A stretch of 64,000 nt of DNA, from contig NZ_JAEHOI010000011.1 of the NCBI RefSeq assembly GCF_016522535.1, positions 124,001-188,000 on the forward strand. The letters are read 5' to 3'. Positions within the stretch are counted from its first letter, which is position 1, and each line of letters starts with the position of its first letter. The position numbers were made by a program, and so were the translations under genes. Of the stretch, positions 55,121 to 64,000 are shown in pieces. The notes beneath the pieces are model-generated. The model made no database searches. It was given only the letters and a program-made list of their open reading frames with translations, and was not told the DNA's origin. This DNA is from Leucobacter edaphi (GTDB taxonomy: Bacteria > Actinomycetota > Actinomycetes > Actinomycetales > Microbacteriaceae).

Positions 55121-57988
55121 TCAGTTCTCGAAGGCCTCGGGGGCGGGGCAGGAGCAGACCAGGTTGCGGTCGCCGAAGGCGCCGTCGATCCGGTCAACGG
55201 GCGGGAAGTACTTGTCGACGCGTAGTGAGGCCACCGGATAGACGGCCTGCTCGCGCGAGTAGGCGCGGTCCCACTCCCCGGCGATCACGGTCTCGGCGGC
55301 GTGGGGCGCGGCGCGCAGCGGGGAGTCGGCGATCGCGAAGCGGCCGTCGATAATCTCCTGGATCTCGCCTCGGATCACGATCATCGCCTCGATGAAGCGG
55401 TCGAGCTCGGCGAGGTCTTCGGACTCGGTCGGCTCGACCATGAGGGTGCCCGTGACGGGGAAGGCGAGCGTTGGCGCGTGGAAGCCGAAGTCGATGAGGC
55501 GTTTGGCCACGTCCTCGGCCGTTACCCCGGAGGCGGCCGTGAGCTCGCGCAGATCGAGGATGCACTCGTGCGCCACGAGGCCTGTCTCGCCCGTGAACAG
55601 CACGGGGAAGTGCTCGGTGAGTCGCGCGGCGATGTAGTTCGCGCCGAGGATCGCGCTCTTGGTCGCGAGCGTGAGCCCCTCGCCGCCCATGAGCGCGATG
55701 TAGGCGTAGGAGATCGGGAGCACGCCGGCCGAGCCGAACAGGGTCGCGACGACGGGGACGCCGTCGCTCACGGCGTAGGTGCCCGTCGGGTCGCCCGGCA
55801 CGAACGGGAGCAGGTGCTCAGCGACGCCGATGGGGCCGACGCCGGGGCCGCCCCCGCCGTGCGGGATCGCGAAGGTCTTGTGCAGGTTGAGGTGCGACAC
55901 GTCGCCGCCGAACCGGCCGGGCTGCGCGAGCCCGACCATCGCGTTCATGTTCGCGCCGTCGATGTAGACCTGGCCGCCGGCCTCGTGCACGAGGTCGCAC
56001 ACCTCGCGCACGTCCTCGTCGTAGACGCCGTACGTCGACGGATAGGTGATCATGATCGCCGCCAGCTCGTCGCGATTCGCGTCGATCTTCGCGCGGAGGT
56101 CTTCGAGATCGATCCGGCCCGTCTCGGTGTTCTTCACGACGACGACGCGCATGCCCGCGAGCACCGCGGACGCGGCGTTCGTGCCGTGCGCCGAGGCCGG
56201 GATGAGACAGACGGTCCGCTGCTCCTCGCCGCGGGACCGGTGGTAGCCGCGGATCGCGAGGAGGCCGGCGTACTCGCCCTGCGCGCCGGAGTTGGGCTGC
56301 AGGGAGACGCCGGCGTAGCCTGTGATCTCGACGAGACGACGCTCGAGCTCGGCGATGAGCTTCCGCCACCCGCGCGTCTGCGACTCGGGCGCGTACGGGT
56401 GGATCGAGGCGAACTCGGGCCACGAGATGGACTCCATCTCCGCGGTCGAGTTGAGCTTCATGGTGCAGGAGCCGAGCGGGATCATCGTGCGATCGAGCGC
56501 GAGATCGCGGTCCGCGAGCCGTCGCAGATAGCGGAGCATCTGCGTTTCGGACCTGATGGTGCGGAAGATCGGGTGGGTGAGGTAGTCGCTTGTGCGCACG
56601 AGATCGCCCGCGAAGCCGAGATCACCGGGGGCGGCCGCCTCGGCCGCCTCTGCGCCGAACGCCGCGACCACTGCCGCGACGTGCTCCGCCGTGGTGGTCT
56701 CGTCGGTCGAGACGCCGACCGTGTCGGCGTCGATCCCGCGCAGATTGATCCCGGCCGCAGCAGCCGCTGCGATGATCTCCTCTGCGCGCCCGGGGACGCG
56801 CGCGACGACCGTGTCGAAGAACGCGTCGGAGGCGAGCTCGATCCCCGCGCCCGCGAGTGAGTTCGCGATGGTGCGCGCGTGCGCGTGCGCCCGCTCGGCG
56901 ATGGCCCGCAGGCCGGCCGGTCCGTGATACACCGCGTACATCGACGCCGTGATCGCGAGCAGGGCCTGCGCCGTGCAGATGTTGCTCGTGGCCTTCTCCC
57001 GGCGGATGTGCTGTTCGCGGGTCTGGAGGGCGAGCCGGTAGGCGGGGCGGCCCGACGAGTCCTTCGATACTCCGACCAGGCGGCCCGGCAGCGAGCGCTC
57101 GAGTCCGGATCGGATCGCGAGGTACGCCGCGTGCGGCCCGCCGAAGAACAGCGGAACGCCGAAGCGCTGGGTGTTCCCGACCGCGACGTCGGCCCCCTGC
57201 TCGCCGGGAGGGGTGATGAGCGTGAGCGACAGGAGATCGGCGATCACGGTCACCATCGCACCTCGCTCCTTCGCCTCCGCGATGATTCCCCGCTGGTCGC
57301 GGACCGATCCGTCGTTCCCCGGCTGCTGGAGCACGACGCCGAAGATCTCGCCGTCGGGGAGCCCCTCGGTGAGGTCGGCGATCTCGACCTCGAAGCCGAG
57401 CGCTTCCGCGCGGCCGCGGATCACGGAGATCGTCTGCGGGAACAGATTCGCGTCGAGCACCGCCCGCGCCGATTCCGGAGCCCGCCCCGCGCGTCGCATG
57501 AGCAGGACGGCCTCGGCCGCCGCGGACGACTCATCGAGCATCGACGCGTTCGCGAGCTGCAGGCCGGTGAGATCGGCCACCATCGTCTGGAAATTGAGCA
57601 GCGCCTCCAGGCGCCCCTGCGAGATCTCCGGCTGGTACGGCGTGTACGCGGTGTACCAGGCCGGACTTTCGAGCACGTTTCGCCTGATCACGGGCGGGGT
57701 GAAGGTGTCGGAGAAGCCCTGGCCGATCATCTGCGTCATGACCACGTTCTCGGCGGCGAGCGCGCGCAGCTCCGCGAGGATCTCCTCCTCGCTCACGTCC
57801 CCTGGCAGCGCGAGCGGGTCGCGGCTCCGGATCGAATCCGGCACTGCAGCGTCGACGAGCGCGTCGAGGTCGGCGTAGCCGAGCCGCTCGAGCATGCTGC
57901 CGAGCTGCTCCGGATCGGTGACGCCGATGTGCCGGCTGGGGAAGGCGCCTTCGCGGTCGGGACGGGCGCTGGGGGCGGCAACGGTCAC
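55121..57988 (-). CDS. gcvP: Glycine dehydrogenase (decarboxylating), P protein
   Basis: GcvP uses PLP to decarboxylate glycine and load GcvH. The 955-residue protein is the fused homodimeric type, with both N- and C-terminal aminotransferase-like halves. The PLP lysine is in [16 protein letters not shown]. The GTG at 57988 has GGAG at good spacing and is preferred; ATGs at 58000 and further upstream run into the riboswitch region without ribosome sites. It is the first gene of the glycine cleavage operon and sits directly behind the tandem glycine riboswitch. Confidence 0.95.
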   Translation of the reverse strand: MTVAAPSARPDREGAFPSRHIGVTDPEQLGSMLERLGYADLDALVDAAVPDSIRSRDPLALPGDVSEEEILAELRALAAENVVMTQMIGQGFSDTFTPPVIRRNVLESPAWYTAYTPYQPEISQGRLEALLNFQTMVADLTGLQLANASMLDESSAAAEAVLLMRRAGRAPESARAVLDANLFPQTISVIRGRAEALGFEVEIADLTEGLPDGEIFGVVLQQPGNDGSVRDQRGIIAEAKERGAMVTVIADLLSLTLITPPGEQGADVAVGNTQRFGVPLFFGGPHAAYLAIRSGLERSLPGRLVGVSKDSSGRPAYRLALQTREQHIRREKATSNICTAQALLAITASMYAVYHGPAGLRAIAERAHAHARTIANSLAGAGIELASDAFFDTVVARVPGRAEEIIAAAAAAGINLRGIDADTVGVSTDETTTAEHVAAVVAAFGAEAAEAAAPGDLGFAGDLVRTSDYLTHPIFRTIRSETQMLRYLRRLADRDLALDRTMIPLGSCTMKLNSTAEMESISWPEFASIHPYAPESQTRGWRKLIAELERRLVEITGYAGVSLQPNSGAQGEYAGLLAIRGYHRSRGEEQRTVCLIPASAHGTNAASAVLAGMRVVVVKNTETGRIDLEDLRAKIDANRDELAAIMITYPSTYGVYDEDVREVCDLVHEAGGQVYIDGANMNAMVGLAQPGRFGGDVSHLNLHKTFAIPHGGGGPGVGPIGVAEHLLPFVPGDPTGTYAVSDGVPVVATLFGSAGVLPISYAYIALMGGEGLTLATKSAILGANYIAARLTEHFPVLFTGETGLVAHECILDLRELTAASGVTAEDVAKRLIDFGFHAPTLAFPVTGTLMVEPTESEDLAELDRFIEAMIVIRGEIQEIIDGRFAIADSPLRAAPHAAETVIAGEWDRAYSREQAVYPVASLRVDKYFPPVDRIDGAFGDRNLVCSCPAPEAFEN

Positions 57989-58040
57989 GAGGATCTCCAT
58001 TGGTCGTCGTGCAAGCACGAGTGAGTTGGGACCCTCCCCG

Positions 58041-58232
58041 CTCTGTACATGGACCTGAGAGATTCGAGCGCGCGCCTGCGCGTGCGCCCTTGCACCGACG
58101 GTGGACCGGCACACAGCCGATCGCTTTCCAGAGTTGCCGCGTCGCAGCGGTACGGGGGCCTGAGAGATTCCCGGGGAGGAAATTGCTCCTACGGCGCCGG
58201 CTTCCCCAGGGGGTTCCGGACTCTCCCGCCAC
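58041..58232 (-). promoter_or_regulatory. Tandem glycine riboswitch
   Basis: Two aptamers lie on the minus strand upstream of gcvP. The first begins GGCGGGAGAGTCC and has CGCCGTAGGAGCAA and GAATCTCTCAGGCCCC. The second begins CTCTGG, has CACCGTCGGTGCAAGGGCGC and GAATCTCTCAGGTCC, and closes with CAGAG. These are the hallmark features of the cooperative glycine class that activates gcv operons when glycine is abundant. Confidence 0.92.
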
Positions 58233-58348
58233 GACTTAGTGGCCGATATTCACGAATACGCGCAACTCTACACGGGGTCGCGGCGGCTCGGAACTCCGGG
58301 CTCGTGCGCGCGCGGAAAATCACCCGTGCGGGATGAGGGGAGTGCCTG

Positions 58349-59095
58349 CTATCGGCGACGGTACGTCAGGTCCCTGATCGCGCGGCCCTTATCGGAACCC
58401 TTCTTCTCAAATGCGGTGAGCACGCGGCCGTCGTAGCGCTCGGCCCAGTCGCCCGCGAAGGCTCGCTCGAAGTCGGGCGCGGCGTCGAGCACCTCGCGCA
58501 TCTGCTCGGCGTAGTCCTCCCAATCGGTTGCGAGCCGGATCAGGCCGCCGGGGCGCAGGGCGCGGGCGGCGATCCCCGCGAACTCCTCGTTCACGAGGCG
58601 GCGCTTCTGGTGGCGCGCCTTCGCCCACGGGTCGGGGAAGTACACCCAGAGCTCGTCGACCGATCCCTCGGGGAGAAAGCGCTCAAGCACCTCCGGGGCG
58701 TTCGCCTCGGCGAGGCGCAGGTTATCGACCGCGGCCGACTCCGCGCGGATCATGGTGCGCGCCAGGCCTGCGCGGAACACCTCGATGGCCAGGAAGTTCG
58801 TGTCGGGGCGCTCCTGCGCGGCGTGCAGAATCGCGTGCCCCTGCCCGGATCCGACCTCGACCACGAGCGGCGCCTCGCGGCCGAAAATCTCGGCAGGATC
58901 CCCCGTCGCGCCCTCGGCCACGCTCGTCGCGGCGCGGCCGTGCGGGACGTCCACGAGGTACAGGTGCCGCAGCCCCTCCCAGGCGCGTTCCTGGGACGGG
59001 GTCATGCGCCCGCCGCGTCGCACGAAGGACACCGGCTTGTCCCGGAAGGTGCTCGGGTCGTAGTTCTTTGCGGTGGGGGGCTGCTGCTCAGTCAC
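58349..59095 (-). CDS. trmB: tRNA (guanine-N7-)-methyltransferase
   Basis: TrmB makes m7G46 in tRNA. The 248-residue protein has the SAM motif [16 protein letters not shown], the [22 protein letters not shown] active-site segment and the late [19 protein letters not shown] motif. The N-terminal [34 protein letters not shown] extension is typical in actinobacteria. GTG start with no ribosome site; a TAGCGT hexamer sits at -12 to -7. It faces aroQ across a 92-base gap. Confidence 0.93.
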   Translation of the reverse strand: MTEQQPPTAKNYDPSTFRDKPVSFVRRGGRMTPSQERAWEGLRHLYLVDVPHGRAATSVAEGATGDPAEIFGREAPLVVEVGSGQGHAILHAAQERPDTNFLAIEVFRAGLARTMIRAESAAVDNLRLAEANAPEVLERFLPEGSVDELWVYFPDPWAKARHQKRRLVNEEFAGIAARALRPGGLIRLATDWEDYAEQMREVLDAAPDFERAFAGDWAERYDGRVLTAFEKKGSDKGRAIRDLTYRRR

Positions 59096-59101
59096 CCCAC
59101 A

Positions 59102-59107
59102 ACGCTA
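59102..59107 (-). promoter_or_regulatory. Predicted -10 element of leaderless trmB
   Basis: TAGCGT lies at exactly -12 to -7 of the GTG start, with no ribosome site. Confidence 0.45.
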
Positions 59108-59187
59108 ATCGGCGGGCGCTCCGGGAGCAAAGCGATGGCGGCCCGCTACCATGGGTGCACCGGCACCGATCCGCTAGGGAGCGCACC

Positions 59188-59628
59188 ATGACCGCACGCA
59201 TTCTGCTCGTGAACGGCCCGAATCTCAATCTTCTCGGCACTCGCGAGCCGGAGATCTACGGCAGCGAGACGCTCGCAGACGTCGAGGCGCTCGCGGAGCG
59301 CACGGCCGCCGGTTTCGGTCTCGAGGTCCGCGCGGTGCAGAGCAACCACGAGGGCGCGCTCATCGACGCGATCCAGGCCGCCCGCGAGGACTGCGCTGGC
59401 ATTGTCATCAACCCGGGTGCCTTCACGCACACCTCGATCGCGCTCCGCGACGCGATCGCCGGAGTGGAGCTCCCCACCGTTGAGGTGCACATCTCGAACG
59501 TGCACGCCCGCGAGGAGTTCCGGCACCGCTCATTCATCTCCGGCGTCGCAGCGGGAGTGATCGTTGGCTGCGGCGTGCAGGGCTACGAGTTCGCGGTGCG
59601 ACGCCTCGCGGCCCTGATCGCAGGGTAG
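59188..59628 (+). CDS. aroQ: 3-dehydroquinate dehydratase, type II
   Basis: The enzyme catalyses the third step of the shikimate route. The 146-residue protein begins [22 protein letters not shown] with the catalytic region [12 protein letters not shown], and has [22 protein letters not shown] and [15 protein letters not shown], all hallmarks of the dodecameric type II enzyme. The ATG at 59188 has AGGGAG upstream; the long open frame before it is the antisense of trmB. It is single, with a TACCAT -10 candidate near 59147. Confidence 0.95.
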   Translation: MTARILLVNGPNLNLLGTREPEIYGSETLADVEALAERTAAGFGLEVRAVQSNHEGALIDAIQAAREDCAGIVINPGAFTHTSIALRDAIAGVELPTVEVHISNVHAREEFRHRSFISGVAAGVIVGCGVQGYEFAVRRLAALIAG

Positions 59629-59682
59629 TTCTCGGGGGCAGCGCGCCGGCCAGCTGATCCGGGTTTCGCCCCCTCCGCTCCC

Positions 59683-60603
59683 CTACGGCGCCGTCGGAAA
59701 GACATCGAACAGCGCCGGATTATGCGCGTGCACCAGCACGGCGAACACCACGGCGTCGAAGATGAGATGCACCGTCACCACGTAGCCGAGCGAGCGCGTG
59801 CGCAGGAAGATCATGCCCTGCACGAGCGCGAAGGGAATCGTGAGCAGCGGACCCCACGCCCGATACCCGAGCTCCCAGAGAAACGACACGAACACGACCG
59901 CCTGGAGCGCATTCGCGAGCCAGGCGGGAAAATGCCTGAGCAGCAGGACAAAAACGGTGCAGACGAAGAACAGCTCGTCCCAGATGCCCACCGCGCCCAC
60001 ACCCACGAACAGCCGCGCGATCAGATCGGGGGAATCGACGACGGGCCAGTTCCGATAGACCCCCGAGCTGATGAAGTACCAGGGCAGGATCAGCCAGCCG
60101 AGCACGATCACGGAGGCGAGCCACACCCAGTGGAAGCGCCCCCACCGGTCGCCTCCGCGCCACGGGAACGCAATGGCCCGATCCCGGAACACGAAACGCG
60201 AGAGCACGTAGGGCACGGCGACCGCGCCGCCGAGCGCGAACGTGAACTTCACCATCGACAGGGTGTCGAGGTGCGCGGCGAGCGGGATCGTCCGCACGAT
60301 CCCCAGGCCGAGCGCGATCAGGAAGAGATCCCGCAGGAGCGAGGGCGTGCGCGGCGCGCCGATCGTCGCAGCAGCCCGGCCGCCGCGCAGCGAGCGGTCA
60401 TCGGCGTCCAGCGGGATCGAACAGGCCTCGTCGCAGCCGCCGCGGTCCGCGTACCACGCCGCCGCGAGCCCGAGCACGAGCAGAACGACCCCGGCCAGCA
60501 GGTCCTCGAACACGAAGAACGCCGGAGCAGAAAGCACCGTGAGCGACGCCGCGATCACGTGCCACGGCTTCACCGTCGGTCCTGATCGCAGCGGCTGTTT
60601 CAC
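59683..60603 (-). CDS. CPBP-like intramembrane protease family protein, degenerate motif
   Basis: The 306-residue protein has about eight membrane helices and a cytoplasmic Asp/Arg-rich loop. In CPBP (Rce1-like) proteases the first motif is EExxxR; here the segment is WDELFFVCTVF, keeping one Glu but not the pair with Arg. The later histidine motif is HLIFDAVVF. The family call rests on topology and these remnants. It may be catalytically changed or another multi-helix protein. Monocistronic, 67 bases before the 128-residue gene. Confidence 0.6.
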   Translation of the reverse strand: MKQPLRSGPTVKPWHVIAASLTVLSAPAFFVFEDLLAGVVLLVLGLAAAWYADRGGCDEACSIPLDADDRSLRGGRAAATIGAPRTPSLLRDLFLIALGLGIVRTIPLAAHLDTLSMVKFTFALGGAVAVPYVLSRFVFRDRAIAFPWRGGDRWGRFHWVWLASVIVLGWLILPWYFISSGVYRNWPVVDSPDLIARLFVGVGAVGIWDELFFVCTVFVLLLRHFPAWLANALQAVVFVSFLWELGYRAWGPLLTIPFALVQGMIFLRTRSLGYVVTVHLIFDAVVFAVLVHAHNPALFDVFPTAP

Positions 60604-60670
60604 CCCTTCAGGGTATCGATAGGAGGCGCGGAACCGCCGTCGGGTCCGCGGCGCACCGCTCGCCGGGGGA

Positions 60671-61057
60671 TCAGTCGAAGGGCCCGCGCACCGGACCGGG
60701 AGCCTCGTCCAGCGGGACGAGCCGGTCGTCGACGGGGAACGGCACGACGTACTGCGGCTTCGTCACGCCGACGGCCCCGAGATCGTCCTCCTTGACCGTG
60801 ATCCCGTCCGTGGACAGCTCCGTGATCCGCACCTGCACCCACGAGCCGTCCTCGGCTCGGTAGGCGTGCAGCGCCGCGAGGAACCCGATCCCGATCTCCT
60901 CGAGCGCGTCCTCCGCGCTCACCCAGTCAATCGCCTCGGCAGAGCGGGCGCGACCGAACAGATCGAACGGGACGAACCCCTCGCCGGACGGCTCGATCCA
61001 CCCGACGAGCTCACCGTCTTCTCGGTGGTGCGGGATCCAGGTGTCGGGGGCGCTCAT
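60671..61057 (-). CDS. Conserved hypothetical protein, 128 residues
   Basis: The protein is acidic, soluble and rich in beta-type segments (WIPHHREDGELVGWIEPSGEGFVPFDLFGR and VQVRITELSTDGITVKEDDLGAVG). It has no cysteine motif, helix-turn-helix or membrane helix. I recognise no domain; similar proteins are typical of this family of bacteria as far as I recall. It lies opposite and divergent from the UvrA-like gene and ahead of the CPBP-like gene. Confidence 0.72.
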   Translation of the reverse strand: MSAPDTWIPHHREDGELVGWIEPSGEGFVPFDLFGRARSAEAIDWVSAEDALEEIGIGFLAALHAYRAEDGSWVQVRITELSTDGITVKEDDLGAVGVTKPQYVVPFPVDDRLVPLDEAPGPVRGPFD

Positions 61058-61098
61058 GATTCGAGCCTAACTGACGGATCCGCCGTCCGATCTGCGAG

Positions 61099-61104
61099 TA
61101 CGCT
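61099..61104 (+). promoter_or_regulatory. Predicted -10 element of leaderless UvrA-like gene
   Basis: TACGCT lies at exactly -12 to -7 of the ATG at 61111, with no ribosome site. Confidence 0.45.
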
Positions 61105-61110
61105 GTCCCC

Positions 61111-63462
61111 ATGTCACCGACCCACCCCGCCGACTCGCACGACACGATCCGCGTCCAGGGCGCCCGAGAACACAATCTCAAGAACGTCAGCGTCGACCTG
61201 CCGAAGCGCCGCCTCACCGCGTTCACCGGGGTCTCCGGTTCGGGGAAGAGCTCGCTCGTGTTCAGCACGATCGCCGCCGAGTCGCAGCGGCTCATCAACG
61301 AGACGTACAGCGCCTTCGTGCAGGGATTCATGCCCTCGCAGTCGCGCCCAGACGTCGACGTGCTCGAGGGACTCACCACCGCGATCATCGTCGATCAGGA
61401 GCGCATGGGAGCCAACCCCCGGTCCACGGTTGGCACCGCGACCGACGTGAACGCGATGCTGCGGATCGTGTTCTCCCGGCTCGGCGAGCCCCGGATCGGA
61501 TCGACCAATGCGTTCTCCTTCAACGTGGCCTCGATCAGCGGTGCGGGGGCGGTGACGCTCGAAAAGGGCGGCCGCACGGTGAAGGAGCGCCGCAGTTTCG
61601 AGGTCCTCGGCGGCATGTGCCCGCGCTGCGAGGGCCGCGGGACCGTCAGCGACTTCGAGCTCGCCGAGATCTACGACGCCTCGAAGTCGCTCTCGGAGGG
61701 CGCGCTGCGCGTGCCCGGATACAGCATGGACGGGTGGTGGGGAAGACTCTTCGCCGACCTGTTCGACATGGACAAGAAGATCGGGGACTACTCGAAGCGC
61801 GAACTCGACGATCTCCTCTACAAGGAGCCGACGAAGATCAAGGTCGAGGGCGTCAACCTCACCTACGAGGGCCTAATCCCCCGGATCCAGAAGTCGATGC
61901 TGTCGAAGGATCGCGAGGCGATGCAGCCCCACATCAGGGCGTTCGTCGACCGAGCGATCGTCTTCCACACCTGCCCCGAGTGCGACGGCACGCGGCTCAA
62001 CGAGACGGCCCGCTCCTCCAAGATCGACGGCCGCTCCATCGCTGACGCCTGCGCTATGCAGATCAGCGACCTCGTCGACTGGGTGCGCGGCATCTCCGAT
62101 CCCGGTCTCGCCCCGCTCATCGCGAAGCTCGTCGACACCCTCGAGTCGTTCGTCCAGATCGGCCTCGGCTACCTGAGCCTCGACCGTCCGACCGGAACCC
62201 TCTCCGGAGGCGAATCCCAGCGCACGAAGATGATCCGCCACCTCGGCTCCCCCATCACCGACGCCACCTACGTGTTCGACGAGCCGTCGATCGGCCTCCA
62301 CCCGCACGACATCCAGCGCATGAACCAGCTCCTCCTGAAGCTGCGCGACAAGGGCAACACGGTGCTCGTCGTCGAGCACAAGCCCGAGATGATCGCGATC
62401 GCTGATCACGTCGTCGACCTCGGCCCCGGCGCGGGATCCGACGGCGGCGAAATCTGCTTCGAGGGAACCGTCGAGGAGCTCCGCCGCTCCGGCACCCGCA
62501 CCGGGACGCACCTGGACGACCGGGCCAGGTTGAAGAAGACCGTGCGCGAGCCGAAGGGCGCGCTCGAGGTGCGGGGCGCGGATCGCCACAACCTGCGCGA
62601 CATCGACGTCGACGTGCCCCTCGGGGTCCTGTGCGCGGTGACCGGCGTCGCGGGATCCGGGAAGAGCACCCTCATCAACACCTACGTCTCGCCCCGCGAC
62701 GGGGTCGTCACCGTCGACCAGGGCGCGATCAAGGGCTCGCGCCGCTCCAACCCGGCAACCTACACGGGTCTCCTCGACCCGGTCCGCGCGGCGTTCGCCA
62801 AGGCGAACGGGGTGAAACCCGCGCTGTTCAGCGCAAACTCCGAGGGCGCCTGCCCCGAGTGCAAGGGCGCCGGGATCATCTACACCGACCTCGGCATGAT
62901 GGCCACGATGGAGAGCGTGTGCCAGGTCTGCGACGGCAAGCGCTTCGACGCCGCCGTGCTCGACTACCACTACGGCGGGAAGAACATCGCCGAGGTGCTC
63001 GACCTCTCCATGTCCGACGCCCTCGAGTTCTTCTCCGCCGCCGAAACGAAGATCCCGAAGGCGGCCAAGATCCTGACCAGGCTCGTCGACGTCGGACTCG
63101 GCTACCTCACCCTCGGCCAGCCGCTGTCGACGCTGTCCGGCGGCGAGCGCCAGCGCCTCAAGCTCGCGATCCACATGCTCGAGGACGCCGACACCTACGT
63201 GCTCGACGAGCCGACGACCGGCCTCCACCTCGCCGACGTCGAGTTGCTGCTCGGTCTCCTCGACCGACTCGTCGATGCGGGCAAGAGCGTGATCGTGATC
63301 GAGCACCACCAGGCCGTCATGGCCCACGCGGACTGGATCATCGACATCGGGCCCGGAGCGGGATCGGAGGGCGGCACGATCGTGTTCGAGGGCTCCCCTC
63401 GCGACCTCATCGCCGAGGGAAAAACGCTCACGGCGAAACACCTCGCGGAGTACGTGAGCTGA
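61111..63462 (+). CDS. Short UvrA-like ATPase (UvrA paralogue lacking the UvrB-binding region)
   Basis: The 783-residue protein has the two UvrA-type ABC modules: Walker A GVSGSGKSS (40-48) and a second GVAGSGKST (near 515-523), plus two signature LSGGE segments and LDEPTTGLH. Zinc-type Cys pairs (CPRC, CPEC, CPEC, CQVC) are kept. The usual stretch between the first Walker A and the signature is much shorter than in UvrA (about 940 residues), so the UvrB-binding and part of the insertion domain are missing. Such paralogues occur in actinobacteria, sometimes linked to drug resistance. It is monocistronic. Confidence 0.88.
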   Translation: MSPTHPADSHDTIRVQGAREHNLKNVSVDLPKRRLTAFTGVSGSGKSSLVFSTIAAESQRLINETYSAFVQGFMPSQSRPDVDVLEGLTTAIIVDQERMGANPRSTVGTATDVNAMLRIVFSRLGEPRIGSTNAFSFNVASISGAGAVTLEKGGRTVKERRSFEVLGGMCPRCEGRGTVSDFELAEIYDASKSLSEGALRVPGYSMDGWWGRLFADLFDMDKKIGDYSKRELDDLLYKEPTKIKVEGVNLTYEGLIPRIQKSMLSKDREAMQPHIRAFVDRAIVFHTCPECDGTRLNETARSSKIDGRSIADACAMQISDLVDWVRGISDPGLAPLIAKLVDTLESFVQIGLGYLSLDRPTGTLSGGESQRTKMIRHLGSPITDATYVFDEPSIGLHPHDIQRMNQLLLKLRDKGNTVLVVEHKPEMIAIADHVVDLGPGAGSDGGEICFEGTVEELRRSGTRTGTHLDDRARLKKTVREPKGALEVRGADRHNLRDIDVDVPLGVLCAVTGVAGSGKSTLINTYVSPRDGVVTVDQGAIKGSRRSNPATYTGLLDPVRAAFAKANGVKPALFSANSEGACPECKGAGIIYTDLGMMATMESVCQVCDGKRFDAAVLDYHYGGKNIAEVLDLSMSDALEFFSAAETKIPKAAKILTRLVDVGLGYLTLGQPLSTLSGGERQRLKLAIHMLEDADTYVLDEPTTGLHLADVELLLGLLDRLVDAGKSVIVIEHHQAVMAHADWIIDIGPGAGSEGGTIVFEGSPRDLIAEGKTLTAKHLAEYVS

Positions 63463-63519
63463 GCCGGGGCGGCGCAGGACCGCTCTGGGACGCGTGGTGG
63501 CCGCGCAGCGCCCGCGCGG

Positions 63520-64000
63520 TCACACGATCTCGTTCAACCCTTTGATCAGGCGGTAGAGATCGCCGGCAGCGCGCTGTCGAGGGATCAGGGTGACGCGTTC
63601 GAGCTCGAGCTCGTCGCGATCCGCGCGCTCCTCCGGCAGCGGCTCCGTCCGCTCGATCGCCCCGGTCTGGCACAGCGACCCGAACCGCTCGTTCAGCCGC
63701 GCCAGCTGGGCATCGCTCGGGGCGTGGGCAACGCGCAGCACGAGCCGGTCCCGCACCCACCGCAGCGATCGATAGTTTCGCCAGAACCCCGTGATCTCAG
63801 CGACCGCCTCCTCGACGGAATCCGTGATGAGCACACGATCGAGATCGTCTGCCGAGATCATTCCGGACCCGGCGAGCTCCTCGATGACGAACCGCTCGAA
63901 CCCCCGCCAGAACGTGCCCCCTGGCCGATCGAGCAGCACGATCGGCACCGGCTCCGCCTTGCCCGTCTGCTGCAGCGTGAGCAGCTCGAAGGTCTCGTCG
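63520..64000 (-). CDS. LOG/TIGR00730-like protein, partial (start beyond window)
   Basis: The C-terminal 160 residues are present and the reading frame runs off the right edge. The segment DETFELLTLQQTGKAEPVPIVLL followed by DRPGGTFW is typical of large Rossmann-fold LOG-family proteins (cytokinin-activating phosphoribohydrolase-like). The usual catalytic PGGxGTxxE lies upstream, outside the window. The visible remainder ends at LYRLIKGLNEIV. Longer members of this family are annotated only as TIGR00730 proteins. Confidence 0.72.
   Translation of the reverse strand, partial: DETFELLTLQQTGKAEPVPIVLLDRPGGTFWRGFERFVIEELAGSGMISADDLDRVLITDSVEEAVAEITGFWRNYRSLRWVRDRLVLRVAHAPSDAQLARLNERFGSLCQTGAIERTEPLPEERADRDELELERVTLIPRQRAAGDLYRLIKGLNEIV

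Overview
This window is a stretch of ordinary-looking chromosome from a high-GC actinobacterium. Gene content, gene order and protein style (F-ATPase order with a short epsilon subunit, Rho with a long Ala/Lys-rich N-terminus, tandem glycine riboswitch, leaderless promoters) point to Microbacteriaceae, perhaps Leucobacter or a relative. The genus is inference; no 16S gene is present. There is no prophage, insertion sequence or CRISPR array. The only clearly accessory piece is a two-gene module at about 41.2-42.8 kb beside a tRNA gene.

Layout. 0-8 kb: a small membrane protein, CorA, an epimerase, a DUF4395/thioredoxin-fold/small-protein operon, an ABC-F ATPase, a 67-residue Cys-tailed peptide next to a DsbA/FrnE oxidoreductase, and a VOC protein. 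8-16 kb: metG-tatD-rsmA (coupled) then ispE, osmC, a PLP aminotransferase, a PP2C phosphatase and yaaA. 16-26.9 kb: prmC, a Sua5/TsaC-type synthase, a WecA-like transferase, an AtpI-position membrane protein and the full atpBEFHAGDC operon, all on the minus strand. 27-30.7 kb: cysK-cysE on the plus strand, an MFS carrier and a GNAT enzyme, sitting between prmC and prfA. 30.9-41 kb: argS, an LmeA-like protein, lysA-hom-thrB (coupled), rho and prfA, with tRNA-Arg(CCG) divergent from argS.

41.2-50.5 kb: an AbiE-like regulator/nucleotidyltransferase pair, amtB with a six-element GlnR-type operator, a VanZ-RDD fusion, a ThrE-type exporter, a drug-efflux MFS coupled to a glutaminase, and small membrane proteins. 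50.6-52 kb: a CsoR-family repressor divergent from two small Cys-rich proteins flanking a thioredoxin, with two palindromic operators, ending in an extreme G/C homopolymer tract. 52-64 kb: an MFS carrier, the glycine-cleavage operon gcvP-gcvT-gcvH behind a tandem glycine riboswitch, trmB, aroQ, a CPBP-like membrane protein, a short UvrA paralogue, and the end of a LOG-like gene running off the edge.

The strongest anomaly is the Rho protein. It sits at the conserved rho-prfA locus and keeps its RNA-binding fold, Walker B and arginine finger. Its P-loop, catalytic glutamate, Q-loop and R-loop are replaced, so by sequence it should not be a normal ATPase. Comparisons with family members are from memory; no alignment or database search was run.
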